Below are positions 8,660 to 16,652 of a DNA stretch of 55,949 bases, in pieces; the stretch's first letter is position 1, and each line of letters begins with the position of its first letter. The stretch lies in assembly GCA_902388495.1 (NCBI GenBank), contig CABMPP010000025.1:1-55949 (forward strand), given 5' to 3'. The position numbers and the translations under genes are program-made. The notes beneath the pieces are model-generated. The model ran no database searches. It was not told the origin of the DNA and worked only from the letters and a program-made list of their open reading frames with translations. The DNA is from an uncultured Bacteroides sp. GTDB lineage: Bacteria; Bacteroidota; Bacteroidia; Bacteroidales; Bacteroidaceae.

Positions 8660-10513
8660 TTAGTTGTCAAATCCGCCCGTGTGCCGTTCTATCACCGTCC
8701 AGGGCTTTATCTCGCTGCCTACGGGCACCAGTACGTCGTTCTGCAGGGTCAGCGTGTAGATGTAGTTGTTGTTTTCCGCTACGGTGGCAAGGGTCAGCCG
8801 TGCCTGGTAGGTTACGTTGTATGCATCCGTTATGCTGATGTCTATCTTGCTTTCCCCGCTGCGTGGGCTGATAACGGCACACCAGGTATATACCGTCGGT
8901 TCCGGTTGCAGCAGGATGATGCTCTCTTCCTCGCTTCCGGCGGTGCGCAGTCCCCGGCCTTTCACTTCCATGCGGCTGAAGGCGGGTAGTGACTGGCTTT
9001 TAGCTGTAAAGTTCAGTGTCAGCCGGGCATGCTTGTGCTTGAAGGCGTTGTTGTCCGTAAAGTGTATTTCGGCGGTCGATACAGGGACTTCGGGCGTGAT
9101 CAGCAGGTTCGACCTGAGGAAGGCGGCTTCCGTGGATTGGTTTTGCGCGATTTCCGTATAGGTCACCGGAAACTCTGCGCGGCAAGTGGTGGCGGGCAGG
9201 AAGCCCAGGCCTGTGCTACCGCTCTCCACTACCCAGTTTTCGGTGTTGTCCAGCGTGTAACCGGCGGAGGCTAGCGGGGTGTTGTTGCGGGTGCATATTA
9301 CGTTGATCTTGTCATTGGGCAGGAAGGCGATGCGGTCGTAAGTATTGGAGGCGGGCAGAGTGCCCGGATCCACGCGTGTGGCGGGTGCCGCTTGCTTTTC
9401 GCCTTCAATCTCGGCAAAGACGACGAGTTTCTTGCCCAGTAGGGGCGGCATGTCGGTATTGCCCTGGCTTTTGTCATCCCATCCTGCAATGTCCACACTC
9501 TTGAAGGTGAGGTCGTTCTTGTCCAGCATCAAGTGGTAGGTGTACCGCTTTCCTTTCTCCCAGGCTTGGGCAAACCAGGTGCTGGTGGTGGCGGTGAGGG
9601 TACGGTCGTAGGTGGTATTTCCCTTTCCTCCCAGTACCATGCTCAAGGTGACATTTCCGGTATGGCCGCTGTTGGGAGCCACCAGTCCGTAGGCTACGGC
9701 TGCGGGGCTGCCTGTGCTGCCGGGCAGTTGTGAGGTGTTGGTGTTAGCGGCGAAGGTCAGGGTGGTGGCGGAAGAAAGGCTCGCCAGGATACCGTCATTC
9801 AGCTGCATCGTTCCTGTGCCTGCAAGGAAGGAGCCGCCACTGAGGGTGATGCTTTTCACGAAGTCGTACTGATCATCGGGCAGGCGGCTTGCCTTGTACT
9901 CGATGGTGAAGACAACTTGGGCCAGGGCATGCTGCAGGTAGATGGTGGGGTTGTTGGCGGTGCTGCTCACTTTGATGGCGTCGGCGTTGCCGGCAGTTCC
10001 GTTTGCAGCTCCGTACATATAGTCCGTTTGCGAGCAATCGGTAGTGCTTGTGCCGTCGAAGCTTTGAGAGGCGGAGACTTCGATGGGGACGGTGCGGGTA
10101 CTGCCGGCGGTCTCTGTTTTCAGACCGTTTTCATTATTACCGCTTACGGGATACCATGCATAGAGGCGTGCCGTCCTGCTTTGCAGGTTCACCGGACGGG
10201 AGGCGGTCCAGGTGTCGGTGCTACTTCCGGTTCGGCTGAGCTTGAAGATGGCGGAAGAGATCTTCTCGTCGGCATAAGGGCTGTAACCGTCTGCTGCTGT
10301 CAGGAAGACACCGATATGGTCAGCTTCTCCCGTGGCCGTTCCCGTCGTGTTGACAATGGAGCGGCTTGCGGGGACGGCACCGCCGGTACTCACCGATACC
10401 ACCAGCGGCACGGAGGCTTCCTGAGCGTCCGAGTATTCTTCGGAGGAGCAGCCGCAGACAAGGCAAGCAGCACAGGCAGCAAAAAGAATATGAAGGGAGA
10501 GAATACGGATCAT
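8660..10513 (-). CDS. two-domain fimbrillin family lipoprotein
   Basis: This 617-residue protein is about twice the usual fimbrillin length. The signal peptide ends LVCGC (Cys22) and the Arg site is PASRS at residue 51. Domain 1 (about 35-335) has ADHIGVFLTAADGY, RLYAWYPVSG, TDYMYGAAN, IYLQHALAQVVFTI and VDIAGWDDKSQG, a complete Mfa-like_1 unit. Domain 2 (about 345-617) starts KLVVFAEIEG, carries its own ATRVD Arg site and ends IKPWTVIERHTGG. Domain 1 resembles the separate gene at 6794-7759 and domain 2 the separate gene at 7775-8641. The array therefore contains the same pair both fused and split. It is 19 bp after the upstream gene. Confidence 0.87.
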   Translation of the reverse strand: MIRILSLHILFAACAACLVCGCSSEEYSDAQEASVPLVVSVSTGGAVPASRSIVNTTGTATGEADHIGVFLTAADGYSPYADEKISSAIFKLSRTGSSTDTWTASRPVNLQSRTARLYAWYPVSGNNENGLKTETAGSTRTVPIEVSASQSFDGTSTTDCSQTDYMYGAANGTAGNADAIKVSSTANNPTIYLQHALAQVVFTIEYKASRLPDDQYDFVKSITLSGGSFLAGTGTMQLNDGILASLSSATTLTFAANTNTSQLPGSTGSPAAVAYGLVAPNSGHTGNVTLSMVLGGKGNTTYDRTLTATTSTWFAQAWEKGKRYTYHLMLDKNDLTFKSVDIAGWDDKSQGNTDMPPLLGKKLVVFAEIEGEKQAAPATRVDPGTLPASNTYDRIAFLPNDKINVICTRNNTPLASAGYTLDNTENWVVESGSTGLGFLPATTCRAEFPVTYTEIAQNQSTEAAFLRSNLLITPEVPVSTAEIHFTDNNAFKHKHARLTLNFTAKSQSLPAFSRMEVKGRGLRTAGSEEESIILLQPEPTVYTWCAVISPRSGESKIDISITDAYNVTYQARLTLATVAENNNYIYTLTLQNDVLVPVGSEIKPWTVIERHTGGFDN

Positions 10514-10532
10514 AAATGCAATGTTAGGATGA

Positions 10533-11564
10533 TTATTTAATCTCTAAAGTTCCTCCGGCAACTTCTTGCCAGGCAGCGACTTCCACTTTCTGAATGGCAA
10601 GTCCCGTTCCGCTTAGATTTATCGTATAGAGATTGTTTTTACCAGCCAGCCATTTGCCTTCGTTATCGGAAGGTGCGGTCAGCTTTACACTGTAGTCGGC
10701 ATTGTCAATCGTAAAGGTGGCTTCTATTTTGTCACTCCCGATAGAAGCTGTGGTAGGTAATACCAGAATGCTGAACTTCTTGGCATCATTGGCAGCCGTC
10801 GGCAAGGTATAACTGTTTTGAATGGTGCGTGTATAAGTTGCATCCTGGGCGGCACCGGTAGTGATGTTACCGGTAGTAATCTCCATCATCGGGTTTGTTC
10901 CTTTGTCCAGGGTAGTACCCGAACTGTTTATATCTTTCATTACTATTTTTGTCAATACACCACTTCCCTTATAGGTATCACCCTTGCAGACGCGGAAACT
11001 GACCATGGACAATGCATGGTTCATAGATAATGTCACTCCATTAGATTGATTCGATTTGTTAGTCACGCTTCCCACTGAGGTAGCCCACATGCAATCTACC
11101 TCTCCATCGGCAGAGGCAATAGCTGTACTGCTTTGTCCGGCATTATCGACGGCGGTAATAGTTGTGGCTTCCGTTCCCTCCAGCAAGGTAACCGGGATCT
11201 TTAAATTAGCATCATATCTAGTATCAGTCGGGTAATATGCATATATCGTAGCAGCTTCATTGGTCAGATAAATCTTCTCAGTATTATTGTTTGTCCATGT
11301 GCCGCTACTCTGCGTATATATCGCGTAGTTATTACTCTTTTCGGCAGTATAGTCTGTTCCTGTAGCATATACCGCTACACTCTGCATCTTGTTATTGTTC
11401 TGTGTGCCGCCTTCTATAGCGCTGCGCGTTACCGCCACGACAGGGGCAATCTGCAATTCCACCGGTTCATTGTTTTCCGCCTCCTGTTCGCATCCCATAG
11501 CCAGCATCATACAAGGCAGTGCCAGGGATAAATGCCACAAATTGTTACTCAATCTTTTCATCAT
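10533..11564 (-). CDS. fimbrillin family lipoprotein (Mfa-like_1)
   Basis: This 343-residue protein has a signal peptide ending LAMGC (Cys25) and an AVTRSA Arg site at residue 47. Signatures are KMQSVAVYATGTDY, ATIYAYYPTDTRY, VDCMWATSVGSVTN and LSMNHALSMVSFRVCKGD. The ending is GLAIQKVEVAAWQEVAGGTLEI. The order (xIxVYa, YAYYP, MWAts, HALSmVsF, AAW) is the full Mfa-like_1 pattern. It is 19 bp upstream of the two-domain protein and 48 bp after the preceding gene, in the same direction. It has no features unusual for the family. Confidence 0.88.
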   Translation of the reverse strand: MMKRLSNNLWHLSLALPCMMLAMGCEQEAENNEPVELQIAPVVAVTRSAIEGGTQNNNKMQSVAVYATGTDYTAEKSNNYAIYTQSSGTWTNNNTEKIYLTNEAATIYAYYPTDTRYDANLKIPVTLLEGTEATTITAVDNAGQSSTAIASADGEVDCMWATSVGSVTNKSNQSNGVTLSMNHALSMVSFRVCKGDTYKGSGVLTKIVMKDINSSGTTLDKGTNPMMEITTGNITTGAAQDATYTRTIQNSYTLPTAANDAKKFSILVLPTTASIGSDKIEATFTIDNADYSVKLTAPSDNEGKWLAGKNNLYTINLSGTGLAIQKVEVAAWQEVAGGTLEIK

Positions 11565-11612
11565 TACGTGTGTTTTTTATCTGTTTATTATAAGTTAATT
11601 CTATTATTGCTT

Positions 11613-12638
11613 TCAGTCTCTGTCTCCTATTCCCAGATCCCCTGCATCTACCAGTTCCCACGGTTCCACTGTGATGGAGGTGATGGAAAGGGCATAATCG
11701 GAGAGGGTCAGAGTTACAACATGCGACATGCCTGCCTTCAGTATATCCGAAGGCTGGGTGTTGCCGTATGTAATTCTCACATTATTATAGGCTCCTGTGG
11801 AAGTCTCTACGGTCAGTGTATATTCAGTTCCTGCATTTCCACTCAGTGGCGGTAACATCAGGTTGCCCAACTCTACGGGGGTAGTGCTCGCAACTTCATT
11901 GCTACTCTCCGCAGGCGTCAGCGACAAACCGGCTGTACCGCTGGAAGGCGTATTGAACGACGGTTCGCCCGTTGCCAATGGAATTATTGCTTGCGTCTTG
12001 GCCTCGTTTACAGTTACTTTTCGGATTGTCACCGGCAAACCTTCGCTTTTCTTCTTGCATGCCTTGAAGCGTATTCGGGTCAGCAAGTGGTTGAATGTGA
12101 GCGGCTTGTCTTTCTGCGACAGTGTATTGCCGTAAAAGCGTTCTCCGTCCCATTTGCACCCTCGTAACTCGCTTACATATAGCAGGTCTTCCTGCCCGGT
12201 CAGGTCGTAAGTCGCGGCACCGTCCGCAGGCACAGTCACCGGAGCCCAGGCTACCAGATATAGATAATCGCCATAAAGGGGATAAACGGGAGCGGCTTTG
12301 CCGCCCTCCGTATTCCATGTCATACCTCCCGATTTATCCACATCTGCCGTCCATATCCCTTCCTTTTCTCCGGTCAGCGAGGCGTACTGTCCGCTTGCAG
12401 AGGCAAAGGCAACGGAAGCCTTAAATGCTTCTTCCGGCTCGGTGCGGGTCAGGGCGACGGTGTCTTCGAGTGCACCGCCCCGGGCGAATAGCTGCACGGG
12501 TACGGCTTCCTCCACCGGATACACCTCGCTGCTGTCGCTGTCGCTGTCCGTGCACCCCGCTGCAATCCCCGCAATCCCTGCAAAGGCCAGTAACCGGTAA
12601 ACCTGCAAAAGCGTCTTTAGTTTCCGTCTCATCATCAT
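11613..12638 (-). CDS. fimbrillin family lipoprotein
   Basis: This 341-residue protein has a signal peptide ending GIAAGC (Cys29), a DSDSDSSE linker and an ALTRTE Arg site at residue 65. It contains YPLYGDYLYLVAWAPV, DLLYVSELRGCKWD, TFNHLLTRIRFKACKK and SITSITVEPWELVDAG. The 'FNHLLTRIrF' strand replaces the HALAkvsF of its neighbours and is shared with the lipoproteins at 12657 and 14092, so these three form a subgroup. It ends 48 bp before the next gene and begins 18 bp after the previous one. Confidence 0.86.
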   Translation of the reverse strand: MMMRRKLKTLLQVYRLLAFAGIAGIAAGCTDSDSDSSEVYPVEEAVPVQLFARGGALEDTVALTRTEPEEAFKASVAFASASGQYASLTGEKEGIWTADVDKSGGMTWNTEGGKAAPVYPLYGDYLYLVAWAPVTVPADGAATYDLTGQEDLLYVSELRGCKWDGERFYGNTLSQKDKPLTFNHLLTRIRFKACKKKSEGLPVTIRKVTVNEAKTQAIIPLATGEPSFNTPSSGTAGLSLTPAESSNEVASTTPVELGNLMLPPLSGNAGTEYTLTVETSTGAYNNVRITYGNTQPSDILKAGMSHVVTLTLSDYALSITSITVEPWELVDAGDLGIGDRD

Positions 12639-12656
12639 GATGCAAATTCAGGCGGG

Positions 12657-13664
12657 TTAGTCTAAATCGGCAGAACCTGGGGCTCCTTGCTCCCACGGGG
12701 TTACAGTAGCCGTAGCTGTAACGCTTGTTGCATCCGAAGCTGTTTCCGGTTCCTTCACGTCCAGGGTAATTAGGTGCGCTTTGGCTGTTTCGGTAATCAA
12801 ATCTCCGTCACCGTTCTTAATGGTTACATTGGTAAAGGGCAGGTCCGCATCGCCTACGGTCACTGTTACATCTACCTTTACAGTGCTGCCGCCTTTAATC
12901 ATTACCGGTGTTCCTACGGCGGTGGCAGATTCATTCAGAGCCGGGTTCGCAATGCCCGGAACGCTTAACGCAGCCGCCGCGTCGGTCCAGGAGACAGTAC
13001 CGTCTGCTGCATCTACGGTTTGGGGAAGTTGGGCATTCTGGATGGAAATGCTCTTCAGGGATACGCTCTTTCCCTTCCATTCACCGGTACCGGCGGACGA
13101 GGTGTATTTCACCGCGAAGTTCAACTGCGTGGTGAGGTGGTTGAATGCCAGGTTGATGGAGTTTGCCGGAGAGTTTTCGCTGCCCGCATCCACGGCTTCG
13201 GCATACATCACGTCCTGTTGTCCGTCTATCGTTTTCATGGTTACGATTGTACCGCTGGCTGCCAGATTACCGTCGGGAGCTACGGCTACCAGATGAGACT
13301 TGGTGCTGGAAGCTGGGTCAGCGTGTGCATAATAAAGTGTCGGGTTCAAGGCCACCGTAGCATCTGTTCCTGCCTTGAAGGAGGCTGTGGATACATTGGC
13401 ACGGTCGTTCAATGTTCCGCTTTGGATGTCATTTTTGTACGTGGGAGTGAAGCCCGTCCAGTCGGCTGTATTTCCGTCGCACATCAGTACCGTGGCTGTC
13501 ACATCGCTTCCTTCTATGACTGCCGCACGTGTTGTTCCTTGCACGCTGTGTCCTATCCGGATGGCTTTTGCGTTAACCGGTGCTTCCGGTGTACTCATGT
13601 TTTCACTCTCACTGCATCCGGCTGCCAGAAGCGCCAGCACTGCTAAACCAATTCTTGTTTTCAT
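12657..13664 (-). CDS. fimbrillin family lipoprotein, first gene of the main run
   Basis: The start was placed at 13664 (MKTRIGLAVLALLAAGC), giving 335 residues and a proper lipoprotein signal with Cys17. The open frame extends upstream without a signal peptide, so earlier starts were discarded. The Arg site GTTRAA is at residue 46. It contains LYYAHADPASSTKS, DVMYAEAVDAG, LAFNHLTTQLNFAVKY and TATVTPWEQGAPGSADLD. Being first after a 427-bp gap, it probably carries the promoter of the operon running to 1862. No clear TAnnTTTG box was found directly upstream. Confidence 0.87.
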   Translation of the reverse strand: MKTRIGLAVLALLAAGCSESENMSTPEAPVNAKAIRIGHSVQGTTRAAVIEGSDVTATVLMCDGNTADWTGFTPTYKNDIQSGTLNDRANVSTASFKAGTDATVALNPTLYYAHADPASSTKSHLVAVAPDGNLAASGTIVTMKTIDGQQDVMYAEAVDAGSENSPANSINLAFNHLTTQLNFAVKYTSSAGTGEWKGKSVSLKSISIQNAQLPQTVDAADGTVSWTDAAAALSVPGIANPALNESATAVGTPVMIKGGSTVKVDVTVTVGDADLPFTNVTIKNGDGDLITETAKAHLITLDVKEPETASDATSVTATATVTPWEQGAPGSADLD

Positions 13665-13755
13665 TTTTACGTTTGTTTTAATTAATATGATTAATATTGA
13701 TATGATTAATTTCTTATTTAAGTTTCGCAAGTTTATATGGAGGCTGTTAAATGAT

Positions 13756-13995
13756 AATTTAGCGCGAAGCGCTAAATTAAGTTGACGAGCTACAAGCGTG
13801 ACTATCCTAAACTCTCCCGCCTGAAAGGGGGAGTACCCCGTAGGGGGGAGGGAGTCTAACATCAGCGAAGGGTAACTCTGTATTGTGCCCCCTGCGGATG
13901 TAAGACCCCTCCGTCCTACGGACACCTCCCCTTTCAGGCGGAGGGGTTGGAGATACTCTTGCTCATAACTCAAGCGCGCTTGCGCGCGCTAAATT
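13756..13995. repeat. palindromic repeat element A (MITE/REP-like)
   Basis: This 240-bp element fills most of the 427-bp gap between two fimbrillin genes. It opens with hairpin aatttagcg-cgaag-cgctaaatt (13756-13778) and closes with gcgcgctaaatt. Inside are two units in inverted orientation built around gcctgaaaggggga and tttcaggcggagg. The termini resemble those of the element at 20766-21066, and the core resembles the sequence at the right window edge. The remaining bases to 14091 hold a palindrome (ctgattaatcag) and a short direct repeat (cctgaatgacaggtg / cctgaattacaggtg) overlapping the end of the next gene. No protein is evident in the gap. Confidence 0.8.
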
Positions 13996-14091
13996 CCCAT
14001 TTAAAAGAACTTGTGAAACTTGAATTTCTTATGTAATGTTCCTGATTAATCAGAACTGTCTGTCCTGAATGACAGGTGTCTTTTCCCTGAA

Positions 14092-15039
14092 TTACAGGTG
14101 CCTTGTCACCAGCTCCCCGTTTCCTCCGCTGCCGTCCTCCCAATGCCCGACGGTTGCCGTTACGTTTACCGCCTTTGGATCGAGTGAGGAAGGATCGGGA
14201 ATTTCTACTGAAACGGTGTAGGATATTCCTCCTGCGCCTACGCCTCCTTCAAAGTGGATGGGCAGACCGGTGTAGACCAGGTCGTTCTCCGGCTCTTCAT
14301 CCGTTGCCAGGCGCAGGTCTATGGTGAACTCCGCTTCCGGCTGTACCAGCACAAAGCCTGGCAGCTCGGCAACGCCTGCTTCGAAGGGGAAACAGTTGCC
14401 TGACTTCTCACTGTCATAGAGGATGACGGGCGGTGCCGGAGTGCCGCACTCCAGCTTTTCGGTGAGCAGCGAAAGCGTCACTTCCTGTGCCAGCCCGTTC
14501 AGGCGGAGTGAACGGATGCTGTATTGTTCGGGATTTTCTACATCCAGTTTCAGTCGGAAGCTCAGTTGGGTGAGCAGGTGGCGGTGTACCAGCATCTTTT
14601 CTGTATCTGCCGTGAAGGGATTCTCCGCCGATCCGCTTTGTTCGGCTGTCAGCATCAGGTCTTCTTCCCCGGTGAGGGTGTATGTCAGTGTTCCGTCTTC
14701 TGTCAGGGGTGCGGGAGGGTAGAATCCGCGCAGGTAAACGTGGCTGCCGTCCGTGGGGTAATACCGCACGGGGACAAGGGTAATCTCATTGCCTGTTGCA
14801 ACGCCGTCCCAGCATTGTGTATAGCTTCCTGAAACGCTTCCGCATGCCACGCATACGGGAGTACCGTCGAAAGCGTCTACTGCGGCTCGGGTACGGATAC
14901 CGATATACAGTTGTATGGGTATTGGTTCGGGCTCGGAGGAGTGTTTGGAGCAGGCTTGCAACATTGCAAGCAGGGGCAATGCGACAAACAGGGAGTGTAT
15001 CGCAAGCTGTGGATAAATCTGTTTATTTTTCCATTTCAT
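14092..15039 (-). CDS. fimbrillin family lipoprotein
   Basis: This 315-residue protein has a signal peptide ending LAMLQAC (Cys30) and a GIRTRAA Arg site at residue 51. It contains HVYLRGFYPPAPLT, LTGEEDLMLTAEQSG, LVHRHLLTQLSFRLKLD and VNVTATVGHWEDGSGG. It shares the 'HLLTqLsF' strand with the genes at 11613 and 12657. It is 15 bp downstream of the Rrf2-like regulator and 427 bp upstream of the main run, so it probably forms a two-gene unit with the regulator. It may be a major or regulated subunit, but the sequence does not show which. Confidence 0.85.
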   Translation of the reverse strand: MKWKNKQIYPQLAIHSLFVALPLLAMLQACSKHSSEPEPIPIQLYIGIRTRAAVDAFDGTPVCVACGSVSGSYTQCWDGVATGNEITLVPVRYYPTDGSHVYLRGFYPPAPLTEDGTLTYTLTGEEDLMLTAEQSGSAENPFTADTEKMLVHRHLLTQLSFRLKLDVENPEQYSIRSLRLNGLAQEVTLSLLTEKLECGTPAPPVILYDSEKSGNCFPFEAGVAELPGFVLVQPEAEFTIDLRLATDEEPENDLVYTGLPIHFEGGVGAGGISYTVSVEIPDPSSLDPKAVNVTATVGHWEDGSGGNGELVTRHL

Positions 15040-15054
15040 GAATTGCCGTATTAT

Positions 15055-15432
15055 TCAGAACAAGTCGTTCAGTTTGATCTCTGCCAGATAGAGGCGCGTC
15101 ATGTGATTGATCACTCCGAGTTTTGCAGCTGCACCGCGATAATGCTGGTACAGCATCTCGTGTGTGGGATGGTTGCAGTTCAGATGCTCACCGATGGCTT
15201 CCAGCAGGTCGAGCAGGGTTATCTGATAGCTGGGCCTTGCCAGTTCATAGGCGGTCAGCAAGTCTCGCTGCTCGGTATCCTTGCAACGTATCAGTCCTCC
15301 TGCTTCGAGTTTCAGAAGCAGTTCGGAAACGGTGTTCTGTACAAGGGCATAATAGGGCAGGATTTCCTGCGTATTTCCCTGGGCTATGTCGTTGAGTACC
15401 GATATAGCCGTCTGTGTTAATGGTGTCAGCAT
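15055..15432 (-). CDS. Rrf2-like small transcriptional regulator
   Basis: This 125-residue protein has no signal peptide. It carries a winged-helix-like layout: VQNTVSELLLKLEAGGLIRC (recognition helix and turn), then AYELARPSYQITLLDLLEAIGEHLNC, which closely follows the Rrf2 consensus 'GYrLARpp.eITLldIveAle'. The three-Cys Fe-S cluster of IscR/NsrR is absent (only isolated Cys near 59 and 96), so any signal sensed is unlikely to be an Fe-S cluster of that type. It is the first gene of the fimbrillin array by transcription order, 15 bp before a fimbrillin gene, and the natural candidate for control of the array. Assignment is by motif only. Confidence 0.6.
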   Translation of the reverse strand: MLTPLTQTAISVLNDIAQGNTQEILPYYALVQNTVSELLLKLEAGGLIRCKDTEQRDLLTAYELARPSYQITLLDLLEAIGEHLNCNHPTHEMLYQHYRGAAAKLGVINHMTRLYLAEIKLNDLF

Positions 15433-15529
15433 GATATTTATGTTGGTGGTAAGTACGCAGTATATAGCTACAATGCCCTAAAGGCGCTGTAGTCCACGTC
15501 GAATTGTCTTTTTGATTAAGATTTTGTGA

Positions 15530-15904
15530 TCAGTTTGCGAAATCCTTTTTCATTTGCTTGACTGTTTCCAATAGAGTGGGTAAGTCATACTTTATCACTT
15601 TAAAAATTTCTTCTACATCAATATGATGATACTCGTGAGCTATAATGTCACGTAATCCCATTATATCCGTCCAAGGAATATTGGTATAATGAGGCAAATA
15701 ATTATGCCCAGTCTTGGCATCAATCACTTTGACGCTTTCACCGATAAAAATTAATTGCATGCAAACGCCACTCAAGGCAAACATACCGTCAGAACTACAT
15801 AAAAAATTGTCAGGTGACTTTATGTAAGAGGTATTTTCATCTATCAAGATAATAGCGTCCTCTATTCTGTCTAATAAAGAAAGTATGCGAGTGGGATTAG
15901 ACAT
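15530..15904 (-). CDS. HepT-like toxin (DUF86 family ribonuclease)
   Basis: This 124-residue helical protein carries GLRDIIAHEYHHID near residue 88, matching the HepT RX4HXY motif (R-D-I-I-A-H-E-Y) that forms the RNase active site and contains the Tyr modified by the partner. HepT proteins are toxins neutralised by an MNT-domain nucleotidyltransferase. The cognate gene overlaps by 8 bp immediately upstream on the same strand, the usual operon order for this system. Both genes are AT-richer than the primase cassette next door. The pair lies at the boundary between the fimbrillin array and the mobile cassette. Confidence 0.85.
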   Translation of the reverse strand: MSNPTRILSLLDRIEDAIILIDENTSYIKSPDNFLCSSDGMFALSGVCMQLIFIGESVKVIDAKTGHNYLPHYTNIPWTDIMGLRDIIAHEYHHIDVEEIFKVIKYDLPTLLETVKQMKKDFAN

Positions 15905-16196
15905 AAATCAAATCTTTTGAAATGTTCTTCCCAAATAGGGATTCTGTAACTTGCTTGCTCAATCTAATAATATCAACCTTGCAGTTGAATAGTTGCTCTA
16001 ACTCTTTTTTCATACGAATGCGCGTGAAAATGTCTGGTTGACCTTCATAAGCAATGTCTATATCGCTATTATCTTGTTGCTCGTCACGCGAAACAGAACC
16101 AAAGATTGCCATTCTCACCACGCCATATTGAGAGGCAGTAGTGTGAAAGTATTCGCGAAGCAATGCTATGTACTCTTTTTGTGACTTCATGAGCAA
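15897..16196 (-). CDS. MntA-like nucleotidyltransferase antitoxin
   Basis: This 99-residue minimal nucleotidyltransferase has the signature GSVSRDEQQDNSDIDI near residue 33, which fits GSx10DxD exactly. The third carboxylate is probably in CKVDIIRL. Family members neutralise HepT by attaching AMP units to its active-site Tyr. The start MLMKSQKEY at 16196 is near a second ATG (16190). A promoter box lies 14-22 bp upstream. The overlap with the HepT gene suggests translational coupling. Confidence 0.85.
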   Translation of the reverse strand: MLMKSQKEYIALLREYFHTTASQYGVVRMAIFGSVSRDEQQDNSDIDIAYEGQPDIFTRIRMKKELEQLFNCKVDIIRLSKQVTESLFGKNISKDLIYV

Positions 16197-16210
16197 GTTG
16201 GGCTTTTTTG

Positions 16211-16218
16211 CAAAAATA
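16211..16218 (-). promoter_or_regulatory. -7 promoter box for the MntA/HepT pair
   Basis: TATTTTTG on the minus strand fits TAnnTTTG. It sits 15 bp upstream of the antitoxin start, giving a very short leader. No clear -33 TTTG was found at the right distance. Confidence 0.45.
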
Positions 16219-16274
16219 CATTTTTTCTGTATCTTATGTATGCTTTATATGAATTATTTTTGGAAAAAATATTC

Positions 16275-16540
16275 CTAATCGTTTCTGTTTTCCATTCCTC
16301 CCAACTTCATCCATAGCTTGCGGAAATCTTTCTCTTCTATGACGAACTCGTGCAGATAGTCCGGGATGCGCAGGTAATAGCTGATGTTGGTATCAACCCT
16401 GACCGTACTTCGTAATACGTGCGGGTACTGATGTTGCAGTCTGTACAAAGTGTGGTGATATGGATATCCAGCTCGGTGCGAAGTTGTTCGATGCATTCGC
16501 CCCAGTTATGGTAGTTGTAGTTGCTTTTAAAATTCTTCAT
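16275..16540 (-). pseudogene. small HTH-like gene with probable frameshift
   Basis: Two overlapping minus-strand frames together look like one protein. The first starts at 16540 (MKNFKSNYNYHNWGECIEQL) and contains a helix-turn-helix-like stretch (ITTLCTDCNISTRTYYEVRSG). It then runs into non-protein-like sequence and stops at 16337. Shifting frame near 16400 gives a sensible continuation, DTNISYYLRIPDYLHEFV then EEKDFRKLWMKLGG, ending at 16275. A single-base indel, real or a sequencing error, would explain this. The gene is divergent from the replication-like gene at 16653, with a perfect palindrome between them, so it may have encoded the cassette's repressor. The HTH call is inference. Confidence 0.5.
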
Positions 16541-16581
16541 TTATTAAATCTTTGTTAATTGTTGTTGCATTTGCAAAATGG

Positions 16582-16600
16582 ATTACCAACAGTTGGTAAT
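16582..16600. promoter_or_regulatory. palindromic operator candidate between divergent genes
   Basis: attaccaac-a-gttggtaat is a perfect 9-bp inverted repeat with one central base. It lies 42 bp upstream of the small HTH-like gene start (minus) and 53 bp upstream of the replication-like gene start (plus). Its size and place fit a dimeric repressor site for the divergent promoters. Confidence 0.5.
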
Positions 16601-16652
16601 TCGGTTTTTTTCTTTCTCCGTAACTTCACGGCATATTTAAAACCAATAAGCA

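Noticed and set aside
13665..13973. Upstream extension of the fimbrillin gene starting at 13973
   Set aside because: The extension crosses the palindromic element and would bury the signal peptide about 100 residues inside the protein.
13756..13995. Invertible promoter in the fimbrillin array
   Set aside because: The inverted units are imperfect and no TAnnTTTG promoter lies between them; a MITE/REP-like element explains the structure better.
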